DNA from: a bacterium
GTDB lineage: Bacteria > Electryoneota > JAOADG01
Direction: 5' to 3'
DNA: 39,966 nt
Assembly (NCBI GenBank): GCA_030247525.1
Contig: JAOTSC010000009.1
Span: 1-39,966, forward strand
The translations under genes were made by a program, and so were the position numbers. Each line of letters begins with the position of its first letter. Positions within the stretch are counted from its first letter, which is position 1. This document shows, one piece after another, positions 1 to 6,975 of this stretch. The notes beneath the pieces are model-generated. The model saw only the letters and a list, made by a program, of their open reading frames with translations, was not told where the DNA came from and did not search any database.

Positions 1-162
1 GTCAACTACATCGTAACCACCTTCGGGCTCTTCTTCCGCTGCCATTGACGCGCGGGAAACGAGCACCTCTTGGCGCTTACGGACTTTCCTTATGACACGC
101 GACGGCGGAGACAGCTTCTGCTCTGCCTCCGCCGAAAGGAATTCGCGGGAAGAATTTTTCAT
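1..162 (-). CDS. hypothetical protein, N-terminal part only
   Basis: An open frame of 54 codons runs off the left edge of the window. Its ATG (160-162) overlaps the TGA stop of the upstream aminotransferase gene in the ATGA arrangement, which suggests translational coupling and supports it as a real gene. The visible N-terminus starts MKNSSREFLSAEAEQ and is charged, with a basic stretch (VIRKVRKRQE) followed by an acidic one (AAEEEPEGG). It shows no signal peptide or membrane segment and looks low-complexity or disordered. I do not recognise the family; the function cannot be judged from this fragment. Confidence 0.55.
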   Translation of the reverse strand, partial: MKNSSREFLSAEAEQKLSPPSRVIRKVRKRQEVLVSRASMAAEEEPEGGYDVVD

Positions 163-1199
163 ACGTGAGTTAACCAGCCATACTTATCGGGCGCTTCGCC
201 CTTAACAATTGCAAGGAAACGCTCCTGCAATTCTTTCGTGATCGGACCAATCTTACCGCGTGAGATATATGCACCGCCAAACGGCAGTTTCTTCTCAGCT
301 ACCACTTCACCAACTGCCTGACGATCCACCGAACGAATCGGCGTCACTTCCGCAGCTGTACCGGTAAAGAACAATTCGTCGCAAATGTACAACATTTCCC
401 GCGGTATATTTGCCTCAACCACTTTGAGACCCATATCGCGTTCCATTATCGTAATCGCACACATCCGGGTTATCCCGGGAAGAATCATTGCCGCCGCCGG
501 GGGGGTGTAAACAATTCCGTCACGGATGATAAATAGATTTTCTCCGCTGCCTTCGGAAACAAATCCTTGGGTATTCAATGCGATGCCTTCATCGAATTGT
601 TCATATCCTAATTCGTCAGCGGCAACTTTTTCTGGATCCAGTTCGGCGCGCATTGCAACCGACTCGATCTTTACTAATTGGCTATTCAAGTAGTTCGGTG
701 CGGTTTTCGCCATTGTCGGGAACGTATTGGGAGCGGCACGATTCCACGAACTCACCATCACATCAACACCGTTTAACGCTTTAGCGCCGAGATACTTTCC
801 CCAATACCAACTCATGATGACAACATTGATTGGGTTGTCTTTTGGCAGAACGCCAAGCGAATGGTATCCGCGAAAGACTAACGGACGGAGGTACGCCTCT
901 TTCCATTCGTTTACCTTGATCGTTTCGAGCGCTGCCTTTTCCAGTTGTTCAATTGTAAAAGGAACTCTCATCCGGCAAATCCGCGCGCTATCCGATAGCC
1001 GTCGCATATGCTCCTTCAAGCGCATAATCGCCGGACCATTTTTTGTATTGTAACAGCGGATACCTTCGAACACCGAGGAACCGTAGTGGAGAGCGTGAAT
1101 TCCAACATGTACATTGGCGTCTTTCCAGTCGACCATTTTCCCGTCGAACCAGATTTTCTTACCCTCATCGAACTCAACGCTTTTCTTCTTGGTGGGCAT
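159..1199 (-). CDS. ilvE: branched-chain amino acid aminotransferase (class IV PLP enzyme)
   Basis: Catalyses reversible transamination of valine, leucine and isoleucine with 2-oxoglutarate in the cytosol. The 346-residue protein has class IV aminotransferase hallmarks: HALHYGSSVFEGIR near residue 35, the PLP-binding lysine in TMAKTAPNY (about K165), EGSGENLF (216-223) and the C-terminal GTAAEVTPI. E. coli IlvE is about 309 residues; part of the excess is an insertion of roughly 18 residues at about 180-198, between the catalytic-lysine helix and the DEGIAL strand. The ATG is preceded by TGAGGT six bases upstream. The gene lies 43 bp downstream of an acyl-CoA dehydrogenase gene on the same strand, which fits a branched-chain amino acid catabolic operon, although the enzyme also serves biosynthesis. 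A D-amino-acid transaminase or ADC lyase is less likely because the EGIR and GTAAEVTP motifs favour BCAT. Confidence 0.93.
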   Translation of the reverse strand: MPTKKKSVEFDEGKKIWFDGKMVDWKDANVHVGIHALHYGSSVFEGIRCYNTKNGPAIMRLKEHMRRLSDSARICRMRVPFTIEQLEKAALETIKVNEWKEAYLRPLVFRGYHSLGVLPKDNPINVVIMSWYWGKYLGAKALNGVDVMVSSWNRAAPNTFPTMAKTAPNYLNSQLVKIESVAMRAELDPEKVAADELGYEQFDEGIALNTQGFVSEGSGENLFIIRDGIVYTPPAAAMILPGITRMCAITIMERDMGLKVVEANIPREMLYICDELFFTGTAAEVTPIRSVDRQAVGEVVAEKKLPFGGAYISRGKIGPITKELQERFLAIVKGEAPDKYGWLTHV

Positions 1200-1242
1200 T
1201 TGGACCTCACATTGATTTCAATCGGAAACAATCGGGCGACGA

Positions 1243-2385
1243 CTATCGCCCGAGTAGTGCGTTCGATAATATGAAGCGTTGCACTTCACTCGTGCCTTCA
1301 TATATCTCACAAACTTTACTATCGCGTAAATGTCGCTCTGCGGGATAATCCTTCATGTAGCCCGCTCCGCCATGAATCTGTACCCCTTCATTCGCGACTT
1401 CTACGCAAATCTGGGAGGAATACAATTTTGCCATCGCCGACTCGACCGAGTAGGGTTCACCTTGATCTTTCAACCAACAGGCACGATGGGTTAATAACCG
1501 AGCTGCATCGATTTTCATCGTCATATCGGCAAACTTGAAGCGAATCGCTTGGAAACTGGTAATCGGTTGGCCGAATTGCTTACGTTGCAGCCCGTATTCC
1601 TTCGCAGCATTCATTGCGGCAGCGGCGATTCCCAACGCTTGCGAAGCGATACCGATTCGTCCGGAATCCAACGTCGAGAGGGCAATTTTGATGCCGCTCC
1701 CCAGTTCACCTAACAAATTCTCTTTCGGGACGATGCAATTGTCGAAAATGATTTGTACACAATCGCTGCCCCGAATCCCCATCTTATCTTCGTGTTTCCC
1801 TACGATAAAGCCGGGAAAGGTTTTCTCGATAATGAGGGTAGATGTTCCTTTACTTCCCTTCGCCGGATCGGTCACACAGGTGACGATAAAGACGTCAGCA
1901 GTAGCGCCGCCGGTGATGAACTGCTTCGTTCCGTTTACGACAAAGTGATCGCCCTTATCGATAGCGGTGGTTTTCTGCGCGCCGGCATCGGAACCCGCTT
2001 CCGGCTCGGTGAGCATGAATCCGCCCAACCATTGACCCGAGGCAAGTTTCGGTAAATATTTTTCTTTCTGTGCCTGAGTACCATACTTGTATATCGGAAA
2101 ACCCGCCAGCGAATTGGTGACCGATAACACCACGCCAACGCTGGCATCCCCTGCAGAGATCTCTTCGATCATGAGCGAGTAACTAATAGAATCCATCCCC
2201 GCGCCGCCAAACTCCTCCGGCAACTGAATGCCGCAGAAACCCATGTCGGCTAACTGTTTCAGTTCTTCATGCGGGAAGGTCGCGGTCTCGTCGCGCCACG
2301 AGGCTTTGGGGGCAAGTACGTCACGGGCGAACTGACGGGCGGTATCCCGCACCATCTTCTGTTCGTCAGTCAGTGCAAAGTGCAT
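1243..2385 (-). CDS. acyl-CoA dehydrogenase (short/branched-chain type)
   Basis: FAD enzyme that introduces the alpha-beta double bond in an acyl-CoA and passes electrons to ETF. The 380 residues match the family length. Visible are the N-terminal helical domain, the signature MLTEPEAGSDAG near 123-134, the middle beta domain, and the C-terminal CEIYEGTSEVQR, in which E363 is the expected catalytic base. QIHGGAGYMKDYP is the usual late motif. TAGGAG lies eight bases before the ATG. Position 5' of the branched-chain aminotransferase suggests isovaleryl-, isobutyryl- or butyryl-CoA as substrate, but exact chain specificity cannot be read from motifs. A second, divergent paralogue is at 7305-8471. 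Confidence 0.93.
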   Translation of the reverse strand: MHFALTDEQKMVRDTARQFARDVLAPKASWRDETATFPHEELKQLADMGFCGIQLPEEFGGAGMDSISYSLMIEEISAGDASVGVVLSVTNSLAGFPIYKYGTQAQKEKYLPKLASGQWLGGFMLTEPEAGSDAGAQKTTAIDKGDHFVVNGTKQFITGGATADVFIVTCVTDPAKGSKGTSTLIIEKTFPGFIVGKHEDKMGIRGSDCVQIIFDNCIVPKENLLGELGSGIKIALSTLDSGRIGIASQALGIAAAAMNAAKEYGLQRKQFGQPITSFQAIRFKFADMTMKIDAARLLTHRACWLKDQGEPYSVESAMAKLYSSQICVEVANEGVQIHGGAGYMKDYPAERHLRDSKVCEIYEGTSEVQRFILSNALLGR

Positions 2386-2500
2386 TGAAAAGCTCCTAAG
2401 TGAAGCAATGTAACAAAAAAACGAGCGTTAGCTCAACTCGTCGAAAAGCAAAGTATCTTCCTAACCAAGATATTTACTGGAATAATCTTGCAGAAAGCAG

Positions 2501-2522
2501 ATGGGGTGGTGATCCACCCCAT
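2501..2522. terminator. 22-bp perfect palindrome, possible terminator or attenuator
   Basis: ATGGGGTGG and CCACCCCAT form a nine-base perfect stem around a TGAT loop. It lies 12 bp beyond the stop of the 3-hydroxyacyl-CoA dehydrogenase gene and before the acyl-CoA dehydrogenase gene in transcription order. There is no T-run after the stem, so an intrinsic terminator is unproven; it may instead stabilise or process the mRNA. Confidence 0.4.
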
Positions 2523-2534
2523 TACGTTTCGATG

Positions 2535-3386
2535 TTAGTACGAGTAAAAACCGCGCCCGGATTTACGACCGAGGTACCCGGCATCAACCATTTTGCGAAG
2601 TAAGGGACAGGGGCGGTACTTACTATCGCCCAATCCCTGATGTAATACTTCCATAATCGCCAAGCAAACATCGAGACCGATGAAATCGGCGAGGGTAAGC
2701 GGCCCCATTGGATGTGCCATCCCGAGTTTCATCACTTCGTCGATGGCTTCCTTCGTCGCAACCCCTTCATACAGCGCGTAAGCGGCTTCGTTGATCATCG
2801 GCATCAGCAAGCGATTCGCCACGAAGCCGGGGTAGTCATTCACTTCGACTGGGACTTTCCCCATCTTCTTCGCGGTGTCGGCGACGATGTCGTAGGTCTC
2901 TTGCGAAGTAGCCAGACCGCGAATCACTTCCACCAGTTTCATGATTGGCACCGGATTCATGAAGTGCATTCCGATGAAATTTTCGGGCTTTTTGGTCGAA
3001 GCGGCTAACTTCGTAATGGAAATTGAAGAAGTATTCGAGGCGACGATGGCTCCCTCTTTCACCTTCTCATTCAATTCCTTGTAGATAGCAAACTTGAGCG
3101 CTTCGATTTCCGGCACCGCTTCAATGACTAAGTCAGCTTCCCTGGTGCAATCCAATCCGACGCATGTCGTCAAACGTCCGAGTGTCGCGTTTTTGTCGTC
3201 CTCGCTGAGCGTACCCTTGGTTACTTGCCGCTCGAGATTCTTGGTAATTGTCTTCAATGCCCGGTCAAGAAATTCCTGCTTGACGTCGCATAAAAACGTT
3301 TTGAAGCCGGATTGCGCACTGACGTGAGCAATTCCATTCCCCATGGTTCCCGCGCCGATCACGGCGATGGTTTTGATTTCCGACAT
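2535..3386 (-). CDS. hbd: 3-hydroxybutyryl-CoA (3-hydroxyacyl-CoA) dehydrogenase
   Basis: NAD(P)-dependent oxidation of 3-hydroxybutyryl-CoA to acetoacetyl-CoA, or the reverse. With the start at 3386 the protein is 283 residues, the normal length of Clostridium-type Hbd. The Rossmann motif [10 protein letters not shown] is at 11-20, the catalytic His at about 141 ([15 protein letters not shown]) with Glu at about 153, and the C-terminal dimerisation domain ends with the typical KSGRGFYSY. The frame stays open upstream to 3446, but those 20 codons come from a palindromic repeat and lack homology to Hbd, so the internal ATG is preferred. It lies between the thiolase (upstream on this strand) and the acyl-CoA dehydrogenase, that is, consecutive steps of one pathway, though palindromic repeats and a GIY-YIG gene now separate it from the thiolase. 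Confidence 0.93.
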   Translation of the reverse strand: MSEIKTIAVIGAGTMGNGIAHVSAQSGFKTFLCDVKQEFLDRALKTITKNLERQVTKGTLSEDDKNATLGRLTTCVGLDCTREADLVIEAVPEIEALKFAIYKELNEKVKEGAIVASNTSSISITKLAASTKKPENFIGMHFMNPVPIMKLVEVIRGLATSQETYDIVADTAKKMGKVPVEVNDYPGFVANRLLMPMINEAAYALYEGVATKEAIDEVMKLGMAHPMGPLTLADFIGLDVCLAIMEVLHQGLGDSKYRPCPLLRKMVDAGYLGRKSGRGFYSY

Positions 3387-3410
3387 TTCTCTTTTTTCCC
3401 TCCCGTTGTT

Positions 3411-3445
3411 GTCATTGCGAGGAACGCAGTGACGAAGCAATCTCA
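3411..3445. repeat. palindromic repeat family 1, copy A
   Basis: A 35-bp unit with outer arms GTCATTGCGAGG and GACGAAGCAATCTCA. It is in the same orientation as the tandem array at 3485-3662 and opposite to copies at 3968-4003 and 20300-20333. It lies just upstream of hbd and accidentally extends that frame. Confidence 0.8.
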
Positions 3446-3457
3446 TTTGTTTTAGTA

Positions 3458-3478
3458 AGGGCGTATGGAATACGCCCT
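3458..3478. repeat. palindromic repeat family 2 (GGGCGTA type)
   Basis: AGGGCGTAT and ATACGCCCT pair perfectly around a GGA loop. A related element with arms TAGGGGCGCAT/ATACGCCCCTA lies at 4006-4033 on the other side of the GIY-YIG gene, and more copies occur at 17.6-17.8 and 20.1-20.3 kb. Confidence 0.7.
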
Positions 3479-3484
3479 AATCGT

Positions 3485-3662
3485 GTCATTGCGAGAGCGC
3501 CTTGCGCCGAAGCAATCTCAATACTAATCGTGTCATTGCAAGTGCGCCTTGCGCCGAAGCAATCTCAGTACTAAACCGTGTCATTGCGAGAGCGCTTTGC
3601 GCCGAAGCAATCTCAATACTAATCGTGTCATTGCGAGAGCGCTTTGCGCCGAAGCAATCTCG
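3485..3662. repeat. four-unit tandem array of palindromic repeat family 1
   Basis: Four 36-bp copies begin at 3485, 3532, 3580 and 3627, giving a period of 47-48 bp. Each reads GTCATTGCGAGAGCGC, then TTGCGCCGAAGCAATCTC, with one or two substitutions. The 11-12 bp between copies is also nearly constant (ATACTAATCGT or GTACTAAACCGT), so the repeated unit is the whole 47 bp and not a repeat with variable spacers. The centre contains an inner GCGC-CTT-GCGC palindrome. The array ends 5 bp from the stop codon of the GIY-YIG gene. Confidence 0.85.
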
Positions 3663-3666
3663 ACAC

Positions 3667-3960
3667 TCAAACCCGAACGCGATCCGATAAATCTTCCCAA
3701 TTAGGGTTCATCGAATTAATAAGCTTTATCTTATCCGCTCGCGACCCACCTTTGATCTGCTTTTCTCGTCGCAATGCATCGTTTATATCACCAGTCCATT
3801 CCAGATACACGAGCTTGTCGATGTTATAACGTTTTGTAAATCCTTTGGATAACTTCTGTTTATGCTCTTCCATTCTTCTGCCGATGTTTCCAGTTACACC
3901 GGTGTATAATACGGTATTGCTCTGATTTGTCATGATGTAGACAAAGTATTGTTTCTCCAT
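3667..3960 (-). CDS. GIY-YIG nuclease family protein (single-domain, UPF0213/YhbQ-like)
   Basis: A 97-residue protein consisting of one GIY-YIG catalytic domain. The first strand is YFVYIM (5-10), the YIG-equivalent is LYTGVT (18-23), the conserved Arg lies in NIGRRMEEH (28-29) and the metal-binding Glu in ALRREKQIKG (E66). The family-typical tail SMNPNWEDLS is intact. Known members are small nucleases of uncertain role. No good Shine-Dalgarno lies before the ATG. The gene sits between inverted copies of two palindromic families, and the five family 1 copies beyond its 3' end are in one orientation while the copy at its 5' end is in the other. It may be a passenger among repeats, or the repeats may be substrates of the nuclease; that link is inference only. 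Confidence 0.88.
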   Translation of the reverse strand: MEKQYFVYIMTNQSNTVLYTGVTGNIGRRMEEHKQKLSKGFTKRYNIDKLVYLEWTGDINDALRREKQIKGGSRADKIKLINSMNPNWEDLSDRVRV

Positions 3961-3967
3961 TGGTCAC

Positions 3968-4003
3968 TGAGAATGCTTCGTCGCTGCGCTTCCTCGCAAT
4001 GAC
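3968..4003. repeat. palindromic repeat family 1, inverted copy F
   Basis: TGAGAATGCTTCGTCGCTGC followed by GCTTCCTCGCAATGAC. It is the reverse complement of copy A type, placed 7 bp upstream of the GIY-YIG start codon, so the nuclease gene lies between family 1 copies in inverted orientation. Confidence 0.8.
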
Positions 4004-4005
4004 AA

Positions 4006-4033
4006 TAGGGGCGCATCAATTCATACGCCCCTA
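4006..4033. repeat. palindromic repeat family 2 copy
   Basis: TAGGGGCGCAT and ATACGCCCCTA form an eleven-base arm pair with one mismatch around a CAATTC loop. It immediately follows family 1 copy F and precedes the 3' end of the thiolase gene, where it could also act as a transcript-end hairpin. Confidence 0.7.
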
Positions 4034-4044
4034 CAATAGAATAG

Positions 4045-5232
4045 TTACATCGCTTCAATCGCTAAGGCAGTCGCTTCGCCGCCACCGTTGCAGAGTCCGG
4101 CGATACCCTTCTTGCCGCCGCCGGCAAGCAATTCATGCACCAGCGTTACCACAATGCGAGCGCCGGAGGAACCAATCGGATGGCCTAACGCAACCGCGCC
4201 GCCCCACGGATTCACCTTCTCCGCATTTAAGCCCAGCAATTGGTTATTCACGAGGGCGACAACGGCGAATGCTTCGTTTAATTCAAAGCAATCGACGTCA
4301 TTCTTCGACCAATCTAATTTCTTGAGCAATTTTTCGACTGCGCCGGCGGGAGCGGTCGTAAACCATTCTGGTTCCTGCGAATGAGTCGCCCAGCCGGACA
4401 CTTTAGCGAGCGGCTTCAAACCGTGCGCTTTCGCATACTCGGACGAGACGATTACCAAAGCGGCAGCGCCATCGTCGAGCGAGCTGGCATTGGCGGCGGT
4501 AATGGTGCCATCCTTCGCAAACGCGGGACGCAATTCCGGGAATTTATCGACTTTCGCCTTTTTCGGCTCTTCGTCTTCCTTCACGATAATCGGATCGCCC
4601 TTCTTCTGCGGAATCGTCACCGGAACGATCTCTTTTTCAAACTTTCCGGTTTTGATTGCATCCAAGGCACGATTATAGGAAAGTTTCGCAAATTCATCCT
4701 GTTGCTCGCGGGTAATCGAATACTTTGCAGCACAGGTTTCGGCGCAATTCCCCATGTGTTTATCGTGATAGACGTCCCAAAGGCCATCTTTGATCACGCC
4801 ATCGGTCACTTGCGCATGGCCGTAACCGACGCCGCCGCGCGCCCAATGGACATAATGCGGTACATTCGACATCGACTCCATGCCACCGGCGACGACGACG
4901 TCGAATTCCCCTGATTCGATCTGAGCCGCTGCCAACATCACCGCCTTGAGACCAGACGAGCAGACCTTGTTGACGGTCCACGCACCAGCTGAGGTTGGAA
5001 TACCGGCGGCAATGGCAGCTTGACGGGCGGGCGCTTGTCCGACGCCGGCCTGCAGCACCATTCCCATAATTACGTCTTGCACCGCGTCGGGTGCGACTCC
5101 GGCACGTTCGAGTGCCGCTTTGATTGCGATTCCGCCGAGTTGTGCGGCGGAAAAGGATGCGAGCGATCCGCGATACGCCGTGATTGGTGTACGTGCCGCC
5201 CCCACGATCCACGCTTCCGGATGAGAATGCAT
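4045..5232 (-). CDS. acetyl-CoA C-acetyltransferase (thiolase)
   Basis: Cleaves acetoacetyl-CoA (or a longer 3-ketoacyl-CoA) with CoA to acetyl-CoA, or condenses two acetyl-CoA. The 395-residue length is standard. The nucleophile C91 lies in NKVCSSGLKAVM, the NEAFAVV loop follows the second domain, the catalytic His is H351 in GHPIGSSGAR, and the proton-donating Cys is C381 in CNGGGEAT. AAGGGG precedes the ATG. With Hbd and the acyl-CoA dehydrogenases in the same strand and region, it fits the last step of a beta-oxidation or butyryl-CoA pathway. It could equally run in the synthetic direction (AtoB/PhaA/ThlA role); the sequence does not decide. Confidence 0.93.
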   Translation of the reverse strand: MHSHPEAWIVGAARTPITAYRGSLASFSAAQLGGIAIKAALERAGVAPDAVQDVIMGMVLQAGVGQAPARQAAIAAGIPTSAGAWTVNKVCSSGLKAVMLAAAQIESGEFDVVVAGGMESMSNVPHYVHWARGGVGYGHAQVTDGVIKDGLWDVYHDKHMGNCAETCAAKYSITREQQDEFAKLSYNRALDAIKTGKFEKEIVPVTIPQKKGDPIIVKEDEEPKKAKVDKFPELRPAFAKDGTITAANASSLDDGAAALVIVSSEYAKAHGLKPLAKVSGWATHSQEPEWFTTAPAGAVEKLLKKLDWSKNDVDCFELNEAFAVVALVNNQLLGLNAEKVNPWGGAVALGHPIGSSGARIVVTLVHELLAGGGKKGIAGLCNGGGEATALAIEAM

Positions 5233-5276
5233 TGGTTTCCCCTTGTTAGTTTTACAATTCCCATTGTGCTCCGCCT

Positions 5277-5333
5277 GTCATTGCGAGGAATGAAGGATGC
5301 AACCATGTGCATCCGAAATGACGAAGCAATCTC
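5277..5333. repeat. palindromic repeat family 1, expanded copy G
   Basis: The outer arms GTCATTGCGAGG and GACGAAGCAATCTC match family 1, but the centre is enlarged to 57 bp in all and contains its own hairpin, GGATGC paired with GCATCC. It sits in the region between the HicB-like gene and the thiolase gene and may form a cruciform or transcript hairpin there. Confidence 0.65.
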
Positions 5334-5361
5334 TATGATTAAGAATTTCTCTTACAACGAA

Positions 5362-5613
5362 TCAACTCATGCTAGTAACAATTGGAACTAATATCGGTTC
5401 TCTAATCACTTTACCACTTTTTTCTTTCATTTTATTCAAATCTCGGTTTGCTTCAAGAACAAGCGAAATCGCTTCTTTGAGATTCTCTCGGGTTTCTTCT
5501 AAAGTTGATCCTTGAGTGATAGCACCGGGAGTCTCTTCGGCATAACCGATCCACCACTTTTTTCGTTTGATGAAAACAGCGGTGTATTGGTTGAGTTTTA
5601 CCCGTTCTTGCAT
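5362..5613 (-). CDS. HicB-like (UPF0150) antitoxin-type protein without a HicA partner
   Basis: An 83-residue protein with the HicB partial RNase H-like fold: a strand YTAVFIKRKKWWIGYAEE, then PGAITQGSTLEETRENLKEA, the usual signature, and a helix. The C-terminal tail is basic and ends IREPILVPIVTS. HicB antitoxins bind the HicA mRNA interferase, normally encoded next to them. No HicA-like frame is found in the 37 bp upstream or 129 bp downstream, so it is an orphan: a remnant, a solitary regulator, or one acting in trans. GAGG lies seven bases before the ATG. It lacks an obvious DNA-binding C-terminal domain. Confidence 0.72.
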   Translation of the reverse strand: MQERVKLNQYTAVFIKRKKWWIGYAEETPGAITQGSTLEETRENLKEAISLVLEANRDLNKMKEKSGKVIREPILVPIVTSMS

Positions 5614-5650
5614 CGGTATTCCTCAAAAAAAGAATCACATATACAAGCGT

Positions 5651-6565
5651 TCACTCGCTCTTACTACCTTCCGCACTAAAATGAAACCTTGTCCCGGTTT
5701 GCCAAACTCTCCCCACCCGTACCCGTGGCGCATGGTCGAAGAAGAGGAGCCATTGTTCCGCACTCGCCCGTTCCAAAAGGTAGCGTTTCACTTTTTTCAC
5801 ATCGTCGGGAAACATGTCGTATTTCATGACCAGCGAGGGGTGAAGATGCGATGCCGTCGGAATCAAATCCGCCAAAAAGCACGCCGTTTGCCCCCCATCG
5901 GAAATCAATAATACGGCATGATCGCGGGTGTGTCCCCCCGTCGTCAATACGGAAATGCCCGGCAGGAGTTCCCCATCGTGATCCCACAACTCCAGTTGTC
6001 CGGTCTCCTGTAACGGAAGAATGTTTTCCAACGGGAAATCCCGTTTCGCCCGCGGCGGCGGTTCCTTCGCACACTCGAACTCCCCCCGCGCCATAAAATA
6101 CGTAGCCTTGGGAAACGCCGCTTTTAGATTGCCCAGCTCATCGTACTCGGTATTGCCGCCGCAATGATCGAAATGAAGATGCGAATTGATCACATGCGTT
6201 ATATCTTCGGGTGCGAATCCCAAGGTTGCTAAACCATTCACAAGCAGGCGCGGCCGCTCGAATTCGTAGTTCCGCCCTTCCTTGACCTCGTGTTTATTCC
6301 CGATTCCGGTATCGATCAGTATTTTCTTTTCGCCGTCTTGCACCAAGAGACAATTCAAACCAACTAACGTTCGACCGGTGTGACGGGTCTCGCCAGCCGG
6401 ACGGTCGCTCCGCTTCTCAGTCGAGGCGGCATCGTCCACTTGATCGGCAGTACGGAACATCGATTGACCGGACAATTTCATCCAGCCATCGGAGATCAGA
6501 TGGAGCGTAAACCTCCCGATCCGAAACGGCCCCTCGACGAACGGTAATTGTAGTTCAACACTCAC
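5651..6565 (-). CDS. MBL-fold metallo-hydrolase
   Basis: A 304-residue metallo-beta-lactamase-fold enzyme, probably binding two zinc ions. The metal motif HLHFDH is at 129-134, followed by a distal His in TGGHTRDH, an Asp in CFLADL and a final His in FFDHAPRV. The start is GTG at 6565, five bases after the stop of the HEPN gene, with GGTGGTGAA upstream inside that gene's end. The substrate is unknown; the family includes lactonases, thioesterase-like enzymes and glyoxalase II relatives. Presence among acyl-CoA genes would be compatible with a thioesterase or lactonase role, but the position directly behind a HEPN/MNT pair may be chance. There is no signal peptide, so it is probably cytosolic. 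Confidence 0.82.
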   Translation of the reverse strand: MSVELQLPFVEGPFRIGRFTLHLISDGWMKLSGQSMFRTADQVDDAASTEKRSDRPAGETRHTGRTLVGLNCLLVQDGEKKILIDTGIGNKHEVKEGRNYEFERPRLLVNGLATLGFAPEDITHVINSHLHFDHCGGNTEYDELGNLKAAFPKATYFMARGEFECAKEPPPRAKRDFPLENILPLQETGQLELWDHDGELLPGISVLTTGGHTRDHAVLLISDGGQTACFLADLIPTASHLHPSLVMKYDMFPDDVKKVKRYLLERASAEQWLLFFDHAPRVRVGRVWQTGTRFHFSAEGSKSE

Positions 6566-6570
6566 AATAA

Positions 6571-6975
6571 CTATTCACCACCAATATCGCTGTGGAAATC
6601 GCCTAGTTTACGAACTACCATTTCCAACCTGCCAATCTGTTCGATACAGTCGTCGCGGTCTAACCGAATATTCATCGAAGTATCGAACTCATAACGATAA
6701 AATACCGCGAAGTCGGTCAAATCCTGCAAGGAACGAAACTCTCCGGTATCTTGTTTATTCGCATCCAGTAAATCGAATAATACCCTTAGATCGTGAGTGA
6801 ATGGATAGTCTATCTCGATTGATGACAACCAACACTTCAAGAACTTCTCAACCGCTTGTTGTGCATGAAATCCGAAGACTTCGGTATCGAAATCCCCTTG
6901 ATTGAGCTTCCGTAACGTATACAAATCGCGAAGTCCGACACGATACAATCGAACCCCATCGTTACCGGTTTTCAT
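6571..6975 (-). CDS. HEPN domain protein paired with a nucleotidyltransferase
   Basis: A 134-residue all-helical HEPN protein (PF05168 type) with FHAQQAVEKFLKCWL and the following FTHDLRVLFDLL, the classic first two helices. The ATG at 6975 lies inside the end of the nucleotidyltransferase gene (14-bp overlap), so the two are translationally coupled; the frame is open further upstream but that stretch is the overlap with the partner gene and carries no homology. HEPN toxins cut RNA through an R-x4-6-H motif. I see FYRYEFDTS at the expected site but no His at the correct spacing, so RNase activity is doubtful and the protein may be an inactive or differently acting HEPN. Confidence 0.78.
   Translation of the reverse strand: MKTGNDGVRLYRVGLRDLYTLRKLNQGDFDTEVFGFHAQQAVEKFLKCWLSSIEIDYPFTHDLRVLFDLLDANKQDTGEFRSLQDLTDFAVFYRYEFDTSMNIRLDRDDCIEQIGRLEMVVRKLGDFHSDIGGE

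Noticed and set aside
2501-2522. Strong intrinsic terminator
   Set aside because: The stem is perfect, but no T-run follows on the transcribed strand; listed only at low confidence.
3387-3446. N-terminal extension of 3-hydroxybutyryl-CoA dehydrogenase
   Set aside because: The extra 20 codons are encoded by repeat copy A, and the ATG at 3386 gives the normal family length and Rossmann start.
3485-3662. CRISPR array
   Set aside because: The repeats are 36 bp, but the intervening segments are only 11-12 bp and nearly identical, the repeats are palindromes also found singly elsewhere, and no cas genes are present.
3502-3829. Small plus-strand proteins in the repeat array and opposite the GIY-YIG gene
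   Set aside because: The first is a translation of the palindromic repeats with reiterated residues; the other is antisense to a clear nuclease gene. Neither has a ribosome site.
3667-3960. Homing endonuclease within an intron or intein
   Set aside because: There is no DNA-binding domain beyond the GIY-YIG core, no split host gene around it and no intron features.
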